From NCBI RefSeq assembly GCF_963169125.1, contig NC_084794.1, forward strand, positions 153,026,858-153,090,857: a DNA stretch of 64,000 bases, read 5' to 3'. The stretch comes from Humulus lupulus (lineage: Eukaryota > Streptophyta > Magnoliopsida > Rosales > Cannabaceae). This document shows, in pieces, positions 47,001-57,895 of this stretch. A model generated the notes under the pieces. The model did no database searches and was not told where the DNA came from. It worked only from the letters and a program-made list of their open reading frames with translations. The stretch's first letter is position 1; each line of letters begins with the position of its first letter. Position numbers and translations under genes: made by a program.

Positions 47001-48334
47001 TGCATACCAAATAACCTCCCTGGTTCCTATCACCATCTTGATTACACCCTTTTCAATCAGGCTTCTTTCCGATCTCAAATTAGGTGCCCAAGCACTGTCT
47101 GGGGTCCTTCTACCTCAAAAATTGAGAATCTGTCCTTGTTGTATTCTATCAATAAAAGTACCATCTTATCAATCAGACTTTTTCCCCTTTCTGGCCAAAC
47201 CAGAAGCCACAGAACTATCCAGGATTCTTTTAACTTGATTATCACGAATCTATCTTTACTAATTCCATCAAAGGAAGCACTGCCATTGCAGCTCTAGCAC
47301 CCATGCTCTATACATCAACCATCAGTTCCTCGAACAACATGGCCCTCTCCGCCATCCACACACCGACGATAAGTCCTTACATCAGAGCGGCCCAAATACC
47401 TTAGACTATTCCAGATCTCATATCCTTAAATGGGTCGCCATCAATTCCAGATACATCCATCAGCACAAATTTCCAAAATGAATTACCCAATTCACCAAAC
47501 CCATTGATTTACACTGTTGTTACCCTATCAGTCCAAACCAAACTTATGAGCCCACCAGTCTCCACAGTTCTAACCATGTCTTTATAACCTCTTCTATCAA
47601 TCACCATCTAGGTTCTTTCCAGCCCAATAAGCCAGTACCTCAGCCCGAGTATCATTTCCAAGCATCTCTCTGCCTCAACATTAAACACAACCCTCTAATC
47701 GGGATCTCCCATCCTCTTAACCAAGGGTGGAATTAACTCTGCCCATCTATTGATGAATTCCTTGTCTACCCGAACTCTCCTCAAAACCAGAGGATAACAC
47801 CCATTAAACCTTTCATTTAATACCCTTTTTCTGTCCATACCCTCACAGTAAACCAACACTGGTAACCTTACTGTTAAAACATCAAAATCAGCTATTTCCC
47901 AGAGAAATCTGCTGTTCTTCTGTTCCATCTCAACTAATAAACTCCGCAGCTTACTCACACACTAGTGACCCTCTGTTGTTGCTATCAGGGATATCTGGAG
48001 ATCTCAACTCCAACTTATATCTAGAATCCCCCTTTCAACACAATATCAGGTCCACAAAACCCTTCTAGGAACAAACAACATGAGTTCATCTATCAAAACT
48101 GACCAAACTCCTGAACTCTGTGGTTCATACCCTGAACCAAACCACAACTAGATCCAAATAACCACAGTTATCATGCACACACAAAGCATATATAGGCCAA
48201 ATCCACAATGATATACATTTAGCTACAAGATTTTAACATCGCCAAGTATACCCAGGTCTCAACATGCTTCATACAAGCAAATAAACGGATATTACATACG
48301 AATTCAATTTAAACAATTAACCACATAAACTCAA
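44035..48334 (-). pseudogene. Interior of B: decayed pol
   Basis: The minus strand begins beside the LTR with a polypurine tract (AGAAGGGGATAGT at 44035-44047). No long frame is open, but the RT segment is recognisable near 46236-46290: VDL-PGYYQM where C has [15 protein letters not shown]. The longest open pieces (for example 47958-47695) do not match known pol text in frame. The plus strand is C/T-rich with few G, as expected of an old, decayed minus-strand element. Its pattern of text is closer to the equally decayed element F than to C. The 5' side is cut by C at 48334. Confidence 0.6.
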
Positions 48335-50487
48335 TGTAACGCCCTGGATAGCCAAGACTGTTACACTGTGTGTTTATAAAGTGTCATACTTGCTACTCAA
48401 GTCATTAAAGTAAAAGCGTGTTACTGGAATAGCAGAGGAACTAGGGTTAAAAGTGTTTTGGTCTCAAAAGTTACGTTTTCATTACAAAACATTGTTTATG
48501 TACATGGGATCCCAAAATTGACAGTTTAAAAGCCATTTACAACAGTTACAAAGTTTAAATACATTGACTGGCCATACTAAGGCAAAAACGAGCTGTTAGG
48601 TAATCTCTGTCCTGACACACTCCCCGACCGTGGTGATCGAACAGCTGGCTATGTACATTTCACCATGGAGCTCTCCACCTCAGGCCTGGTCCAGCTTGCT
48701 CTTGCCCTTACCTGCACCACGAAGCACCCGTGAGCCAAGACCCAGCAAGAAAACACAGTAACAACAGAGCATGAACAACTAGCAAACAAGTCAATTACAC
48801 ATATAGCATCTCATAACCTCAAGTATATCATCAGGCAAGTATTTCATATGCTAAGCATCTCATCTCATAATACATAATGCACAGACGATAACCAGGGCTA
48901 GCGCTCACAGGCAACTCCCTCTGTTATCCTATTGTTTCTGGCTCCCAGTGGCCAATTCGCACTCCGTGTGCTAAAATCATGTACGGTACTCTTAGACCGC
49001 TTTTACGTGTCCCTTGGCATAATACCAACATTGACACAATACAACTCTCGGGAGCACTTAGTCCCATTCACAACCATACATTCGGGTGCAGTTTTCTTAC
49101 CTTTCAATTCACTGGTTTCCGATGCCACGTAGCCACAAGCACAGTCCTCTACTCCGAGCCTCTCCAAGGTCCTAATCACAACACAAATATAATATTATTT
49201 GTCATTAACCAATCCAAGACTACCTTCCCGGAACCTAACCCACACTCTCGGAACCCCCAAAACCTTAGAACAACACCCCGGAGACATGCCCCCGAACCCC
49301 CGGAGCAAAGGCCAAAAATTGCAAAAAGTGACACTCGGAAATTGGCCTTGTGCCGCGGCACCACTTTCTTGTGCCACGGCACCCATCAGTCAGGGACTCC
49401 ACGCCGCGACACACAAAACCCGTGCCGCGGCACGCCTTCGCAGCCCAGAATTCTGGGTTTTTCCTTCGCGTTTTCCCGAGCTTCAACCTCTCCAAATAAC
49501 CCCAAACTCCATCCTATGTCCCAAAACCAAATCTAAACCCTTAATAAACCTCACAACAACCCAAAAACATCATGCCCAAGCTCACTCACACCTTCAATCC
49601 TAGAATTCACTCTTGAATTTCACACTTAACAACTCAAACCAGAAAATTAAGAACAGCTTGAACTCAAACACAAACCACACTCCAAACTCCCTATACCTTA
49701 ACAGAAACAAGCCTAATAAACACACAGAGACCTTACCTTGAGTGATGAGTCCAACCTCCAGCTCTAAACCTCCTTCCCCCTTGATTTTCCCAATTTTGAA
49801 ATCACATAAAACCAGCCACCAACTTGCCTCAATTCACATTCATTATCTAAAATTTCAGACTTAAAACTTGGATATATCATAATCAAGATCTTACCTCTGA
49901 ATATTCTTGATCTAAGCTTGCTTGACAACTTCAATCATCCTTAATTCTTCTTCCAAAAGCTAAATTCAGCTTCTCTTTTTTTTTCTTAGTCTTGCTCTTC
50001 CTCTAGGTCTCCAATTTTCAGCATAAACCCCCTTCTCTAAGTGTTATACGTATATGATCTTTTTCCCTTCAGCTCATGGTCATTTATCCTACCAAATGGC
50101 TATTCTACCCTTCCACTAATACCCCTTCCTAACTAAACCTCAAGGGCATACCAGTCCTTTCATCAGCTTTGCAATTCTACCACCTTCCCCATAAAACCTG
50201 TTACTCTCTATGGTTACTAACAGTTACGCAGGTTACCAAATCACCAGTTACCATTATCTAGTTTTTCTAGGACCGTCTCGGCACGTGCATCACACTGGTA
50301 TCACAGCACCCACGTGGTACAATTCACACATCATAATTATCACATAATATAATTCACATAGTCATACAACATGCTATAAATCATAATCATGCATCTTAAT
50401 CATAAAAATCACACATAATTCCCATCATGCCCTCCCAGCACACTAATCAAGGCCCTTAAGCCTTATTAGTGAATTTGGGTCATTACA
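48335..50487 (-). repeat. 3' LTR of C
   Basis: 2153 bp. On the minus strand it has AGGTAAG-type sites at about 49734 (with a further one at 49892), 49099 and 48709, and GTGCCGCGGCAC palindromes at 49350-49437. The shared AGCACCCGTGAGCC block is at 48724. ORFs such as 48979-49536 run through the LTR only. Confidence 0.93.
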
Positions 50488-50505
50488 ACTATCCCCTCCT
50501 AACGA
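50488..50505 (-). other. Polypurine tract of C
   Basis: The minus strand reads TCGTTAGGAGGGGATAGT directly before the 3' LTR. Confidence 0.85.
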
Positions 50506-50523
50506 GAATTTCATCCTCGAAAG

Positions 50524-52068
50524 TTACCTGAACAACTCCGGATACTGATCCTGCATAGCTGTCTCAAGCTCCCAGGTCGCCTCCTCGACCTTACTGTTTC
50601 TCCACAGCACTTTAACCAAAGGAATTGTCTTATTTCGCAACACCTTGTCTTTCCGATCTAAGATCTGAACTGGTCGCTCATCATAAGCCAAATCTGCCTG
50701 TAACTCCAGATCTTCATGCCTCAATACATGAGTCACATCTGAGACATACTTCCGAAGCATGGAGACATGGAACACGTCATGAACTCCAGACAACGATGGC
50801 GGCAAGGCTAACCTGTAAGCCACCTGACCAATCCTTTCTAGGATCTCGAATGGTCCAATGAATCTAGGGCTCAGCTTGCCCTTCTTACCAAACCTTCTCA
50901 CCCCTCGCAGAGGTGAAACTCGAAGAAAGACGTGATCACCAACCTGAAACTCCACATCCCTACGCTTAGGATCAGCGTAGCTTTTCTGCCTACTCTGAGA
51001 TGCGAGCATCCTAGCCCGGATCTTCTCTATGGCCTCACTTGTCCTTTGAACCATATCTGGCCCCAAGTATCTCCTCTCACCCATCTCATCCCAATGGATA
51101 GGCGATCTACACTTCCTCCCATACAACATCTCATAGGGAGCCACTCCAATCGTTGACTGGTAACTATTGTTGTACGAGAATTCAATCAACGGAAGGTACT
51201 TACTCCACGAACCCTCAAAGTCAATCACACAAGCTCTGAGCATATCCTCCAGCACTTGGATCGTCCTTTTAGACTGTCCATCAGTCTGAGGATGAAAGGC
51301 GGTACTGAACTTCAACTGAGTTCCTAAAGCTTTCTGCAAACCTCCCCAAAACTTGGAAGTGAAAATAGGATCCCGGTCTGACACAATAGACTTAGGAACC
51401 CCATGGAGACGTACGATCTCTTTCACGTACAACTCAGCGTACTGATCCACAGTATAAGTTGACCTCACTGGAAGAAAATGGGCTGACTTGGTGTATCTAT
51501 CCACTATCACCCATAATGAGTCATGAAACCCTACTGTCCTGGGTAGACCTCCTACGAAATCCATAGTAATATCCTCCCATTTCCACTCAGGAATACCCAA
51601 AGGCTGAAGCAACCCTGCGGGTCGCTGATGCTCAGCTTTCACCTGTTGACAGGTTAAGCATCTAGCAACGTACTTTACCACATCCCTCTTCATCCCGGGC
51701 CACCAATACAAAGTCCATAGATCCTGATACATTTTTGTGGTACCCGAATGAAGCGAGTACGGCGTCGTATGAGACTCATCTAGTATCTCCCGTCTTATCC
51801 CCTCGTCAGCTGGAACACAAATCCGCCCCTGATACCGAAGTAAACCAACCTCTGAAACAGAATAGTCCTTAGCTATTCCTGCTAAAACATCCTCTCTAAC
51901 CCTCTACAACTGAGCGTCTGTCAACTGCCCCTCTCTGATCCGCTCTAGCAGGGTCGACTGTAGAGTAATGTTGGCCAACTGGCCCACTACCAATTCTATT
52001 CCCGCTCTAACCATCTCATCAGCTAACTCCCTTGAGATCTGAACAGAGCTATACAACTGACCTGGACC
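50524..52068 (-). pseudogene. Element C: integrase with chromodomain
   Basis: The piece begins after the stop at 52069-52071 and has one more in-frame stop (TAG at 51904-51906). The HHCC zinc finger reads HTTPYSLHSG and CLTCQQ. The core has D in ITMDF and D in VSDRD (residues 58 and 119 of the open piece from 51732). At the third catalytic position, residue 155 in DGQSKRTIQ, there is Lys (codon at 51268-51270) where DDE integrases need Glu. The C-terminal GPFEILERIG and HVSMLRKYV blocks lead to a chromodomain, PVQILDRKDKVLRN to WELETAMQDQYPELF, typical of Tekay chromoviruses. The reading frame is the same as that of gag and RT. It would insert the DNA copy, but with Lys in the active site and the stops it should be inactive. 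Confidence 0.92.
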
Positions 52069-52461
52069 TCAGCGGCTCAATGCATCAGCCACCACATTGG
52101 CTTTCCCTGGATGGTAAAGAATATCACAATCATAATCTTTCACCAACTCTAGCCAACACCTCTGTCTCATATTCAGGTCCTTCTGTGTAAAGAAATACTT
52201 CAGGCTTTTATGGTCTGTATACACCTCGCATTTCTCCCCATAAAGATAATGCCGCCAAATCTTCAAGGCAAAAACCACTCCTGCCAGCTCTAGGTCATGA
52301 GTAGGATACCGTTGCTCATACTCCTTCAGCTGTCGTGACGCATAAGCTATCACCTTCTCATTCTGCATCAACACACAGCCTAAGCCCAACCTCGACGCAT
52401 CACAATAAACAACAAACTTCCCTTCTCCTGAAGGCAAACTCAACACTGGTGCAGTAATAAG
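52069..52461 (-). pseudogene. Element C: RNase H domain
   Basis: The open piece between two stop clusters reads [14 protein letters not shown], then [32 protein letters not shown] and ADALSR. The acidic residues expected of a Ty3-type RNase H are all present (Asp in CDAS, Glu in DLEL, Asp in YTDH, Asp in ADAL). It removes the RNA template during reverse transcription. It follows RT after two adjacent TGA stops (52462-52467) in the same frame and ends in TGA at 52069-52071. There is no separate start: it is a part of the single pol frame and not a gene of its own. Confidence 0.9.
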
Positions 52462-52467
52462 TCATCA

Positions 52468-53238
52468 CTTCAATTCTTGGAAACTGCCCTCACACTTGTC
52501 TGACCAAATAAACTTTAGATTCTTTCTTATCAATTCTGTCATCGGTGCTGCTATCTTCGAGAAACCCCCTACAAACCGCCTGTAGTAGCCTGCCAAACCA
52601 AGGAAACTTCGCACCTCTGAGGCGTTCCTTGGCCTCGGCCAATCTCTAACTGCCTCTATCTTAGACGGATCCACCTTAATCCCATCTGCACCTACAATGT
52701 GTCCAAGGAATGTCACTTCAGGTAACCAGAACTCGCACTTCTTAAACTTAGCATATAACTGATGCTCCCTCAATCTCTGAAGAACCAGTCGAAGATGAAA
52801 CTCGTGCTCTGCCTCTGAACTGGAGTACACCAGGATGTCATCAATGAAGACTATAACAAACTGATCTAGAAAATCTTTGAATACTCTGTTCATTAAGTCC
52901 ATAAAAGCTGCTGGGGCATTGGTCAAACCAAAAGACATGACCAAGAACTCATAATGCCCATACCGCATCTGGAAAGCCGTCTTAGGTATGTCCTCATGCT
53001 TGATCCTCAGCTGGTGATAACCAGATCGAAGATCAATCTTTGAGAACACCATCTTACCCTGCAACTGGTCGAACAAGTCATCAATCCTCGGTAGGGGATA
53101 CTTATTCTTAATAGTTAACTTATTCAATTCCCGATAATCAATACACATTCTCAGAGTCCCATCCTTCTTCTTAACAAATAAAACTGGAGCACCCCATGGC
53201 GAATAGCTAGGTCTGATGAACCCAATATCCAGAAGTTC
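52468..53238 (-). pseudogene. Element C: reverse transcriptase domain
   Basis: The text [20 protein letters not shown] follows the gag-protease stop without a break in frame. [25 protein letters not shown] (first catalytic Asp), [16 protein letters not shown] and the catalytic FIDDILVYS follow in the standard order, then [12 protein letters not shown] of the connection domain. All catalytic Asp residues are there. The domain copies the element's RNA into DNA. It is bounded by a TAG at 53239-53241 and two TGA codons at 52462-52467; neither involves a frame change. Confidence 0.93.
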
Positions 53239-55059
53239 CTACAGTTGTATCTTTAACTCTTTCAGTTCCGCTGGTGCCATCCTGTATGGTGCCCTCGACA
53301 CTGGCTCTATCCCCGGTGCCAACTCAATAACAAACTCAATCTCCCTACGCGGCGGCAACCCAGGCAAATCCTCAGGGAACACATCCAAGAACTCACAAAC
53401 CAGTCTGGTCTCCTCCGGCCCAACTGGTGAAACTTTGGTGGTATCCACCACACTAGCCAAGAAACCTATACATCCACCCTGTAGCAAATCTCTGACTCTC
53501 AACGCAGAAATCCTAGGTACACGGGGTCCACGCACCGCTCCCACAAAAACGAAGGGATCCTCACCCTCTGGCTCAAAAGTCACCATTTTCTTTCTACAGT
53601 CAATGGTAGCTCCATATCTAACCAGCCAATCCATACCTAAAATCATGTCAAAGTCCTCCATACTCAACTCAATCAAGTCCACTGACAACTCCCTACCATC
53701 AACTAACACTGGCAGTGCCCTAACCCATCTCCTAGACACTACCAGCTCTCCTGTAGGCAATATAGTCCCAAACCCTGAAGCACTAAACTCACTAGGTCTA
53801 CACAATCTATCAATCACCCTATGAGATACAAATGAATGCGTAGCACCAGAATCAATCAAAACAGTAAAAGGAGTGCCAGCACTAGAAAGCTGACCTGTCA
53901 CTACCGAGGGACTAGCCTCGGCCTCTGCCTGCGTCAAAGTGAACACTCGAGCTGGAGTCAAGCTGTCCACCTTCCCTGCCTCGCCCTTCTTCAATGTTGG
54001 GCAATCTTTTCTGAGGTATGCCACCACCCCGCATACATAACAGGCCTTAGCCTGACACTCGCCCAAATGGCGTCTCCGGCACCTTGTGCATTCTGGGTAA
54101 GTCCTCCATGAGTCACCGCCTCCCCGACGGCTACCCTGAGTACCCCGACCTCCTCTATCAAACCTGGGAGCATTTGGGGCTTCAGGAGTCCTTCTCTTCA
54201 AATCACTGATACCTCCACCTCTACTAGAACCTGAATATGGAGGCACCGGCCTACGGCCCTCCCTTCTCGCTGCACTATCCCTCCATATCCTATTCTCTGC
54301 TTCCTCAGCAGTCAGAGCCCTCTCCACAGCCTGGGCATAAGTAGTCACTCCAGGAACTGTAGTAATCCTTACATCCCGGGCTATCATGACATTTAGCCCT
54401 CTAACAAATCTGTCTAACCTGGTCGCATCGGTAGGTACAAGATCTGGTGCGAACTTTGCAAGTCTGTCAAACTTCAAAGCGTATTCTGTAACGGTCATAC
54501 CGCCCTGAACCAGCCCCACAAATTCATTCACCTTCGCTGCCCTGACGGCAACGTTATAGTACTTCTGATTGAACAAATCCTTAAACTCCTCCCATGTCAT
54601 TGCAGCAACATTTCTAGTCTGTGACGCCACCTCCCACCAGATTAAGGCATCCTCTCTCAGCATATAAGTGGCCCAGGCCACCCTATCATGTCCTTCTACT
54701 TTCATAAAATCAAGTATGGTGGTAATCAAGGTCATCCACTGCTCAGCTTTTAGTGGATCTGGTCCACCCTCAAAGATCGAGGGCTGCTGCTTTCTGAACC
54801 GCTCATACAACGGTTCCACTTTATTGCCAACATCAACAGGCTGTACCACAGGTACCAGTACCGGTGGTCCAGCAGGGGCAACACTCCCAGATGGAGCCTG
54901 CTGCAGAATTCTGATCAATTCCTCTTGGCTCTGAAGCCTAGCTTGCATTTCTGCCATTAACTGCTGCCAGTTCTCAGGGACTGGCGGAGGGGTTGGGCCC
55001 TGGTCATCCTCTCTAGCCCCAGACCTGCCGGCTTGTCGTGTGGATTTCCTTGAACGCAT
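53239..55059 (-). CDS. Element C: gag and protease, ends early
   Basis: 606 codons from ATG at 55059. Residues 1-80 are charged, with a helical WQQLMAEMQARLQSQEELIR segment; 81-240 are the gag domain (YERFRKQQPSIFEG to VERALTAEEAENR); 260-322 are Arg/Gly-rich; 324-353 hold the Cys-rich zinc region, CTRCRRRHLGEC and CYVCGVVAYLRKDC. In the second knuckle the expected His is Tyr (residue 348, codon 54016-54018). The protease follows with the active site LIDSGATHSF (Asp403) and FDMILGMDWLVRYG (470-482). The frame stops at 53239-53241 just ahead of RT. Gag packages the RNA, and the aspartic protease would cut the polyprotein. As a single frame runs into pol, the stop is more likely a mutation than a normal gag-pol border. 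Confidence 0.9.
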   Translation of the reverse strand: MRSRKSTRQAGRSGAREDDQGPTPPPVPENWQQLMAEMQARLQSQEELIRILQQAPSGSVAPAGPPVLVPVVQPVDVGNKVEPLYERFRKQQPSIFEGGPDPLKAEQWMTLITTILDFMKVEGHDRVAWATYMLREDALIWWEVASQTRNVAAMTWEEFKDLFNQKYYNVAVRAAKVNEFVGLVQGGMTVTEYALKFDRLAKFAPDLVPTDATRLDRFVRGLNVMIARDVRITTVPGVTTYAQAVERALTAEEAENRIWRDSAARREGRRPVPPYSGSSRGGGISDLKRRTPEAPNAPRFDRGGRGTQGSRRGGGDSWRTYPECTRCRRRHLGECQAKACYVCGVVAYLRKDCPTLKKGEAGKVDSLTPARVFTLTQAEAEASPSVVTGQLSSAGTPFTVLIDSGATHSFVSHRVIDRLCRPSEFSASGFGTILPTGELVVSRRWVRALPVLVDGRELSVDLIELSMEDFDMILGMDWLVRYGATIDCRKKMVTFEPEGEDPFVFVGAVRGPRVPRISALRVRDLLQGGCIGFLASVVDTTKVSPVGPEETRLVCEFLDVFPEDLPGLPPRREIEFVIELAPGIEPVSRAPYRMAPAELKELKIQL

Positions 55060-55427
55060 AACTATTCAAGTCAATTTGCAAACAATGACTCGGCAATTAG
55101 GCCATGATGACAGGGTAATAATCTCTCCATAATCCACCACCGAAACTCCAATCATTCACAAGCAAACAAGTATAGCAATTTATCCAGATATTCATCCACA
55201 TGCACAACAATGCTAATAAGCACGCCTCAATAGCATCATGCAATAGTCAAGGGCCAGGCCCTATCAGAATCTCATGCTCCCTATTCATCAGACAGATATC
55301 AACATTCATATCTCACTCAAATCATTTAAACACATAATCATGCATATACAATTACCAAACCCTGAGTTGAGCTTGTCTCCCGCAGCGAATGTACATACCC
55401 AGCCAGTCTTCAGGACCCATAAACCTA

Positions 55428-55446
55428 AGACGCTCTGATACCAAGT
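55428..55446 (-). other. Primer-binding site of C
   Basis: The minus strand reads ACTTGGTATCAGAGCGTC right after the 5' LTR, a full match to the initiator Met tRNA type. Between it and the gag start (55060-55427) I see only untranslated leader. Confidence 0.9.
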
Positions 55447-57598
55447 TGTAACGCCCTAGATAGCCAAGACCGTTACACTATGTGTTTATAAAGTGCCAGA
55501 CTTGCTAATCAAGTCATTAAGTAAAAGCGTGTTACTGGAATAGCAGAGGAACTAGGGTTAAAAGTGTTTTGGTCTCAAAAGTTACGTTTTCATTACTAAA
55601 CATTGTTTATGTACATGGGATCCCAAAATTGACAGTTTAAAAGCCATTTACAACAGTTACAAAGTTTAAATACATTGACTGGCCATACTAAGGCAAAAAC
55701 GAGCTGTTAGGTAATCTCTGTCCTGACACACTCCTCGACCGTGGTAATCGAACAGCTGGCTATGTACATTTCACCATGGAGCTCTCCACCTCAGGCCTGG
55801 TCCAGCTTGCTCTTGCCCTTACCTGCACCACGAAGCACCCGTGAGACAAGACCCAGCAAGAAAACACAGTAACAACAGAGCATGAACAACTAGCAAACAA
55901 GTCAATTACACATATAGCATCTCATAACCTCAAGTATATCATCAGGAAAGTATTTCATATGCTAAGAATCTCATCTCATAATACATAATGCACAGACGAT
56001 AACCAGGGCTAGCGCTCACAGACAGCTCCCTCTGTTATCCTATTGTTTCTGGCTCCCAGTGGCCAATTCGCACTCCGTGTGCTAAAATCATGTACGGTAC
56101 TCTTAGACCGCTTTTACGTGTCCCTTGGCATAATACCAACATTGACACAATACAACTCTCGGGAGCACTTAGCCCCATTCACAACCATACATTCAGGTGC
56201 AGTTTTCTTACCTTTCAATTCACTGGTTTCCGATGCCACGTAGCCACAAGCACGGTCCTCTACTCCGAGCCTCTCCAAAGTCCTAATCACAACACAAATA
56301 TAATATTCTTTGTCATTAACCAATCCAAGACTACCTTCCCGGAACCTAACCCACACTCTCGGAACCCCCAAAACCTTAGAACAACACCCCGGAGACATGC
56401 CCCCGAACCCCCGGAGCAAAGGCCAAAAATTGCCAAAAGTGACACTCTGAAATTGGCCTTGTGCCGCGACACCACTTTCTTGTGCCGCGGCACCCATCAG
56501 TCAGGGACTCCACGCCGCGGCACACAAAACCCGTGCCGCGGCACGCCTTCGCAGCCCAGAATTCTGGGTTTCTCCTTCGCGTTTTCCCGAGCTTCAACCT
56601 CTCAAATCACCCCAAACTCCATCCTAAGTCCCACAACCAACTCTAAACCCTTAATAAACCTCACAACAACCCTAAAACATCATGCCCAAGCTCACTCACA
56701 CCTTCAATCCTAGAATTCACTCTTGAATTTCACACTTAACAACTCAAACCAGAAAATTAAGAACAGCTTGAACTCAAACACAAACCACACTCCAAACTCC
56801 CTATACCTTAACAGAAACAAGCCTAATAAACACACAGAGACCTTACCTTGAGTGATGAGTCCAACCTCCAGCTCTAAACCTCCTTCCCCCTTGATTTTCC
56901 CAATTCTGAAATCACATAAAACCAGCCACCAACTTGCCTCAATTCACATTCATTATCTAAAATTTCAGACTTAAAACTTGGATATATCATAATCAAGATC
57001 TTACCTCTGAATATTCTTGATCTAAGCTTGCTTGACAACTTCAATCATCCTTAATTCTTCTTCCAAAAGCTAAATTCAGCTTCTCTTTTTTTTTTCTTAG
57101 TCTTGCTCTTCCTCTAGGTCTCCAATTTTCAGCATAAACCCCCTTCTCTAAGTGTTATACGTATATGAACTTTTTCCCTTCAGCTCATGGTCATTTATCC
57201 TACCAAATGGCTATTCTACCCTTCCACTAATACCCCTTCCTAACTAAACCTCAAGGGCATACCAGTCCTTTCATCAGCTTTGCAACTCTACCACCTTCCC
57301 CATAAAACCTGTTACTCTCTATGGTTACTAACAGTTACGCAGGTTACCAAATCACCAGTTACCATTATCTAGTTTTTCTAGGACCGTCTCGGCACGTGCA
57401 TCACACTGGTATCACAGCACCCACGTGGTACAATTCACACATCATAATTATCACATAATATAATTCACATAGTCATACAACATGCTATAAATCATAATCA
57501 TGCATCTTAATCATAAAAATCACACATAATTCCCATCATGCCCTCCCGGCACACTAATCAAGGCCCTTAAGCCTTATTAGTGAATTTGGTTCGTTACA
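55447..57598 (-). repeat. 5' LTR of C
   Basis: 2152 bp, the close copy of 48335-50487. In the first 40 plus-strand bases the three differences between the copies are all transitions. The palindrome cluster (56460-56545) is cleaner here than in the other copy. Confidence 0.93.
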
Positions 57599-57603
57599 CT
57601 CAA

Positions 57604-57877
57604 TTTGTAAACCATTATGCCAATATTCATCCATATGCATAATCATGTTATTCAGCACGCATCAATCTCAACATGCAATAGTCAAGGGCCCAGCCCCAAC
57701 AGTATCTCATGCATATGTCAACTCATTTCTCATGCTCCATAAAGATAAGCAGGCAAACAGGGCATTCAAATATATGTTCAAGCATATCAATCATCCATAC
57801 CAACCAACCCTGAGTCGAGCTTGTCACTGACAGCGAGCGTACATGTTCGGTCAATCTCCAGAACCAATAAACCTTGG
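57604..57877 (-). other. 5' leader of B, right of C
   Basis: This 274-bp remnant between the CTCAA duplication and the primer site of B has no gene. It parallels the leader of C (55060-55427), including the CAATAGTCAAGGGCC block. Confidence 0.7.
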
Positions 57878-57895
57878 CTCGCTCTGATACCAAGT
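57878..57895 (-). other. Primer-binding site of B
   Basis: The minus strand reads ACTTGGTATCAGAGCGAG immediately inside the 5' LTR, the same type as in C. Confidence 0.85.

Larger units (their letters stand above)
48335..57598 (-). mobile_element. Element C: nearly complete Tekay-like chromovirus inside B
   Basis: 9264 bp. Ends TGTAACGCCC (both LTR starts on the plus strand) and CATTACA/CGTTACA; the bases CTCAA are duplicated at 48330-48334 and 57599-57603. LTRs of 2153 and 2152 bp are almost identical, with a few dozen differences by eye. Gag, protease, RT, RNase H, integrase and chromodomain lie in this order on the minus strand in one frame. The primer site and polypurine tract are intact. 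It is the youngest insertion in the A-B-C nest, yet carries five in-frame stops. Confidence 0.95.

Noticed and set aside
48932..49603. Open frames of 66-185 codons, found again at 56043-56713
   Set aside because: They lie within the two LTR copies of C, on the strand opposite to the element, with no start context or domain; their presence twice reflects the LTR duplication only.
50625..54934. Plus-strand open frames opposite to the pol of C (for example 53216-53824)
   Set aside because: These are shadows of the minus-strand gag-pol; the codon pattern and domains are all on the minus strand.
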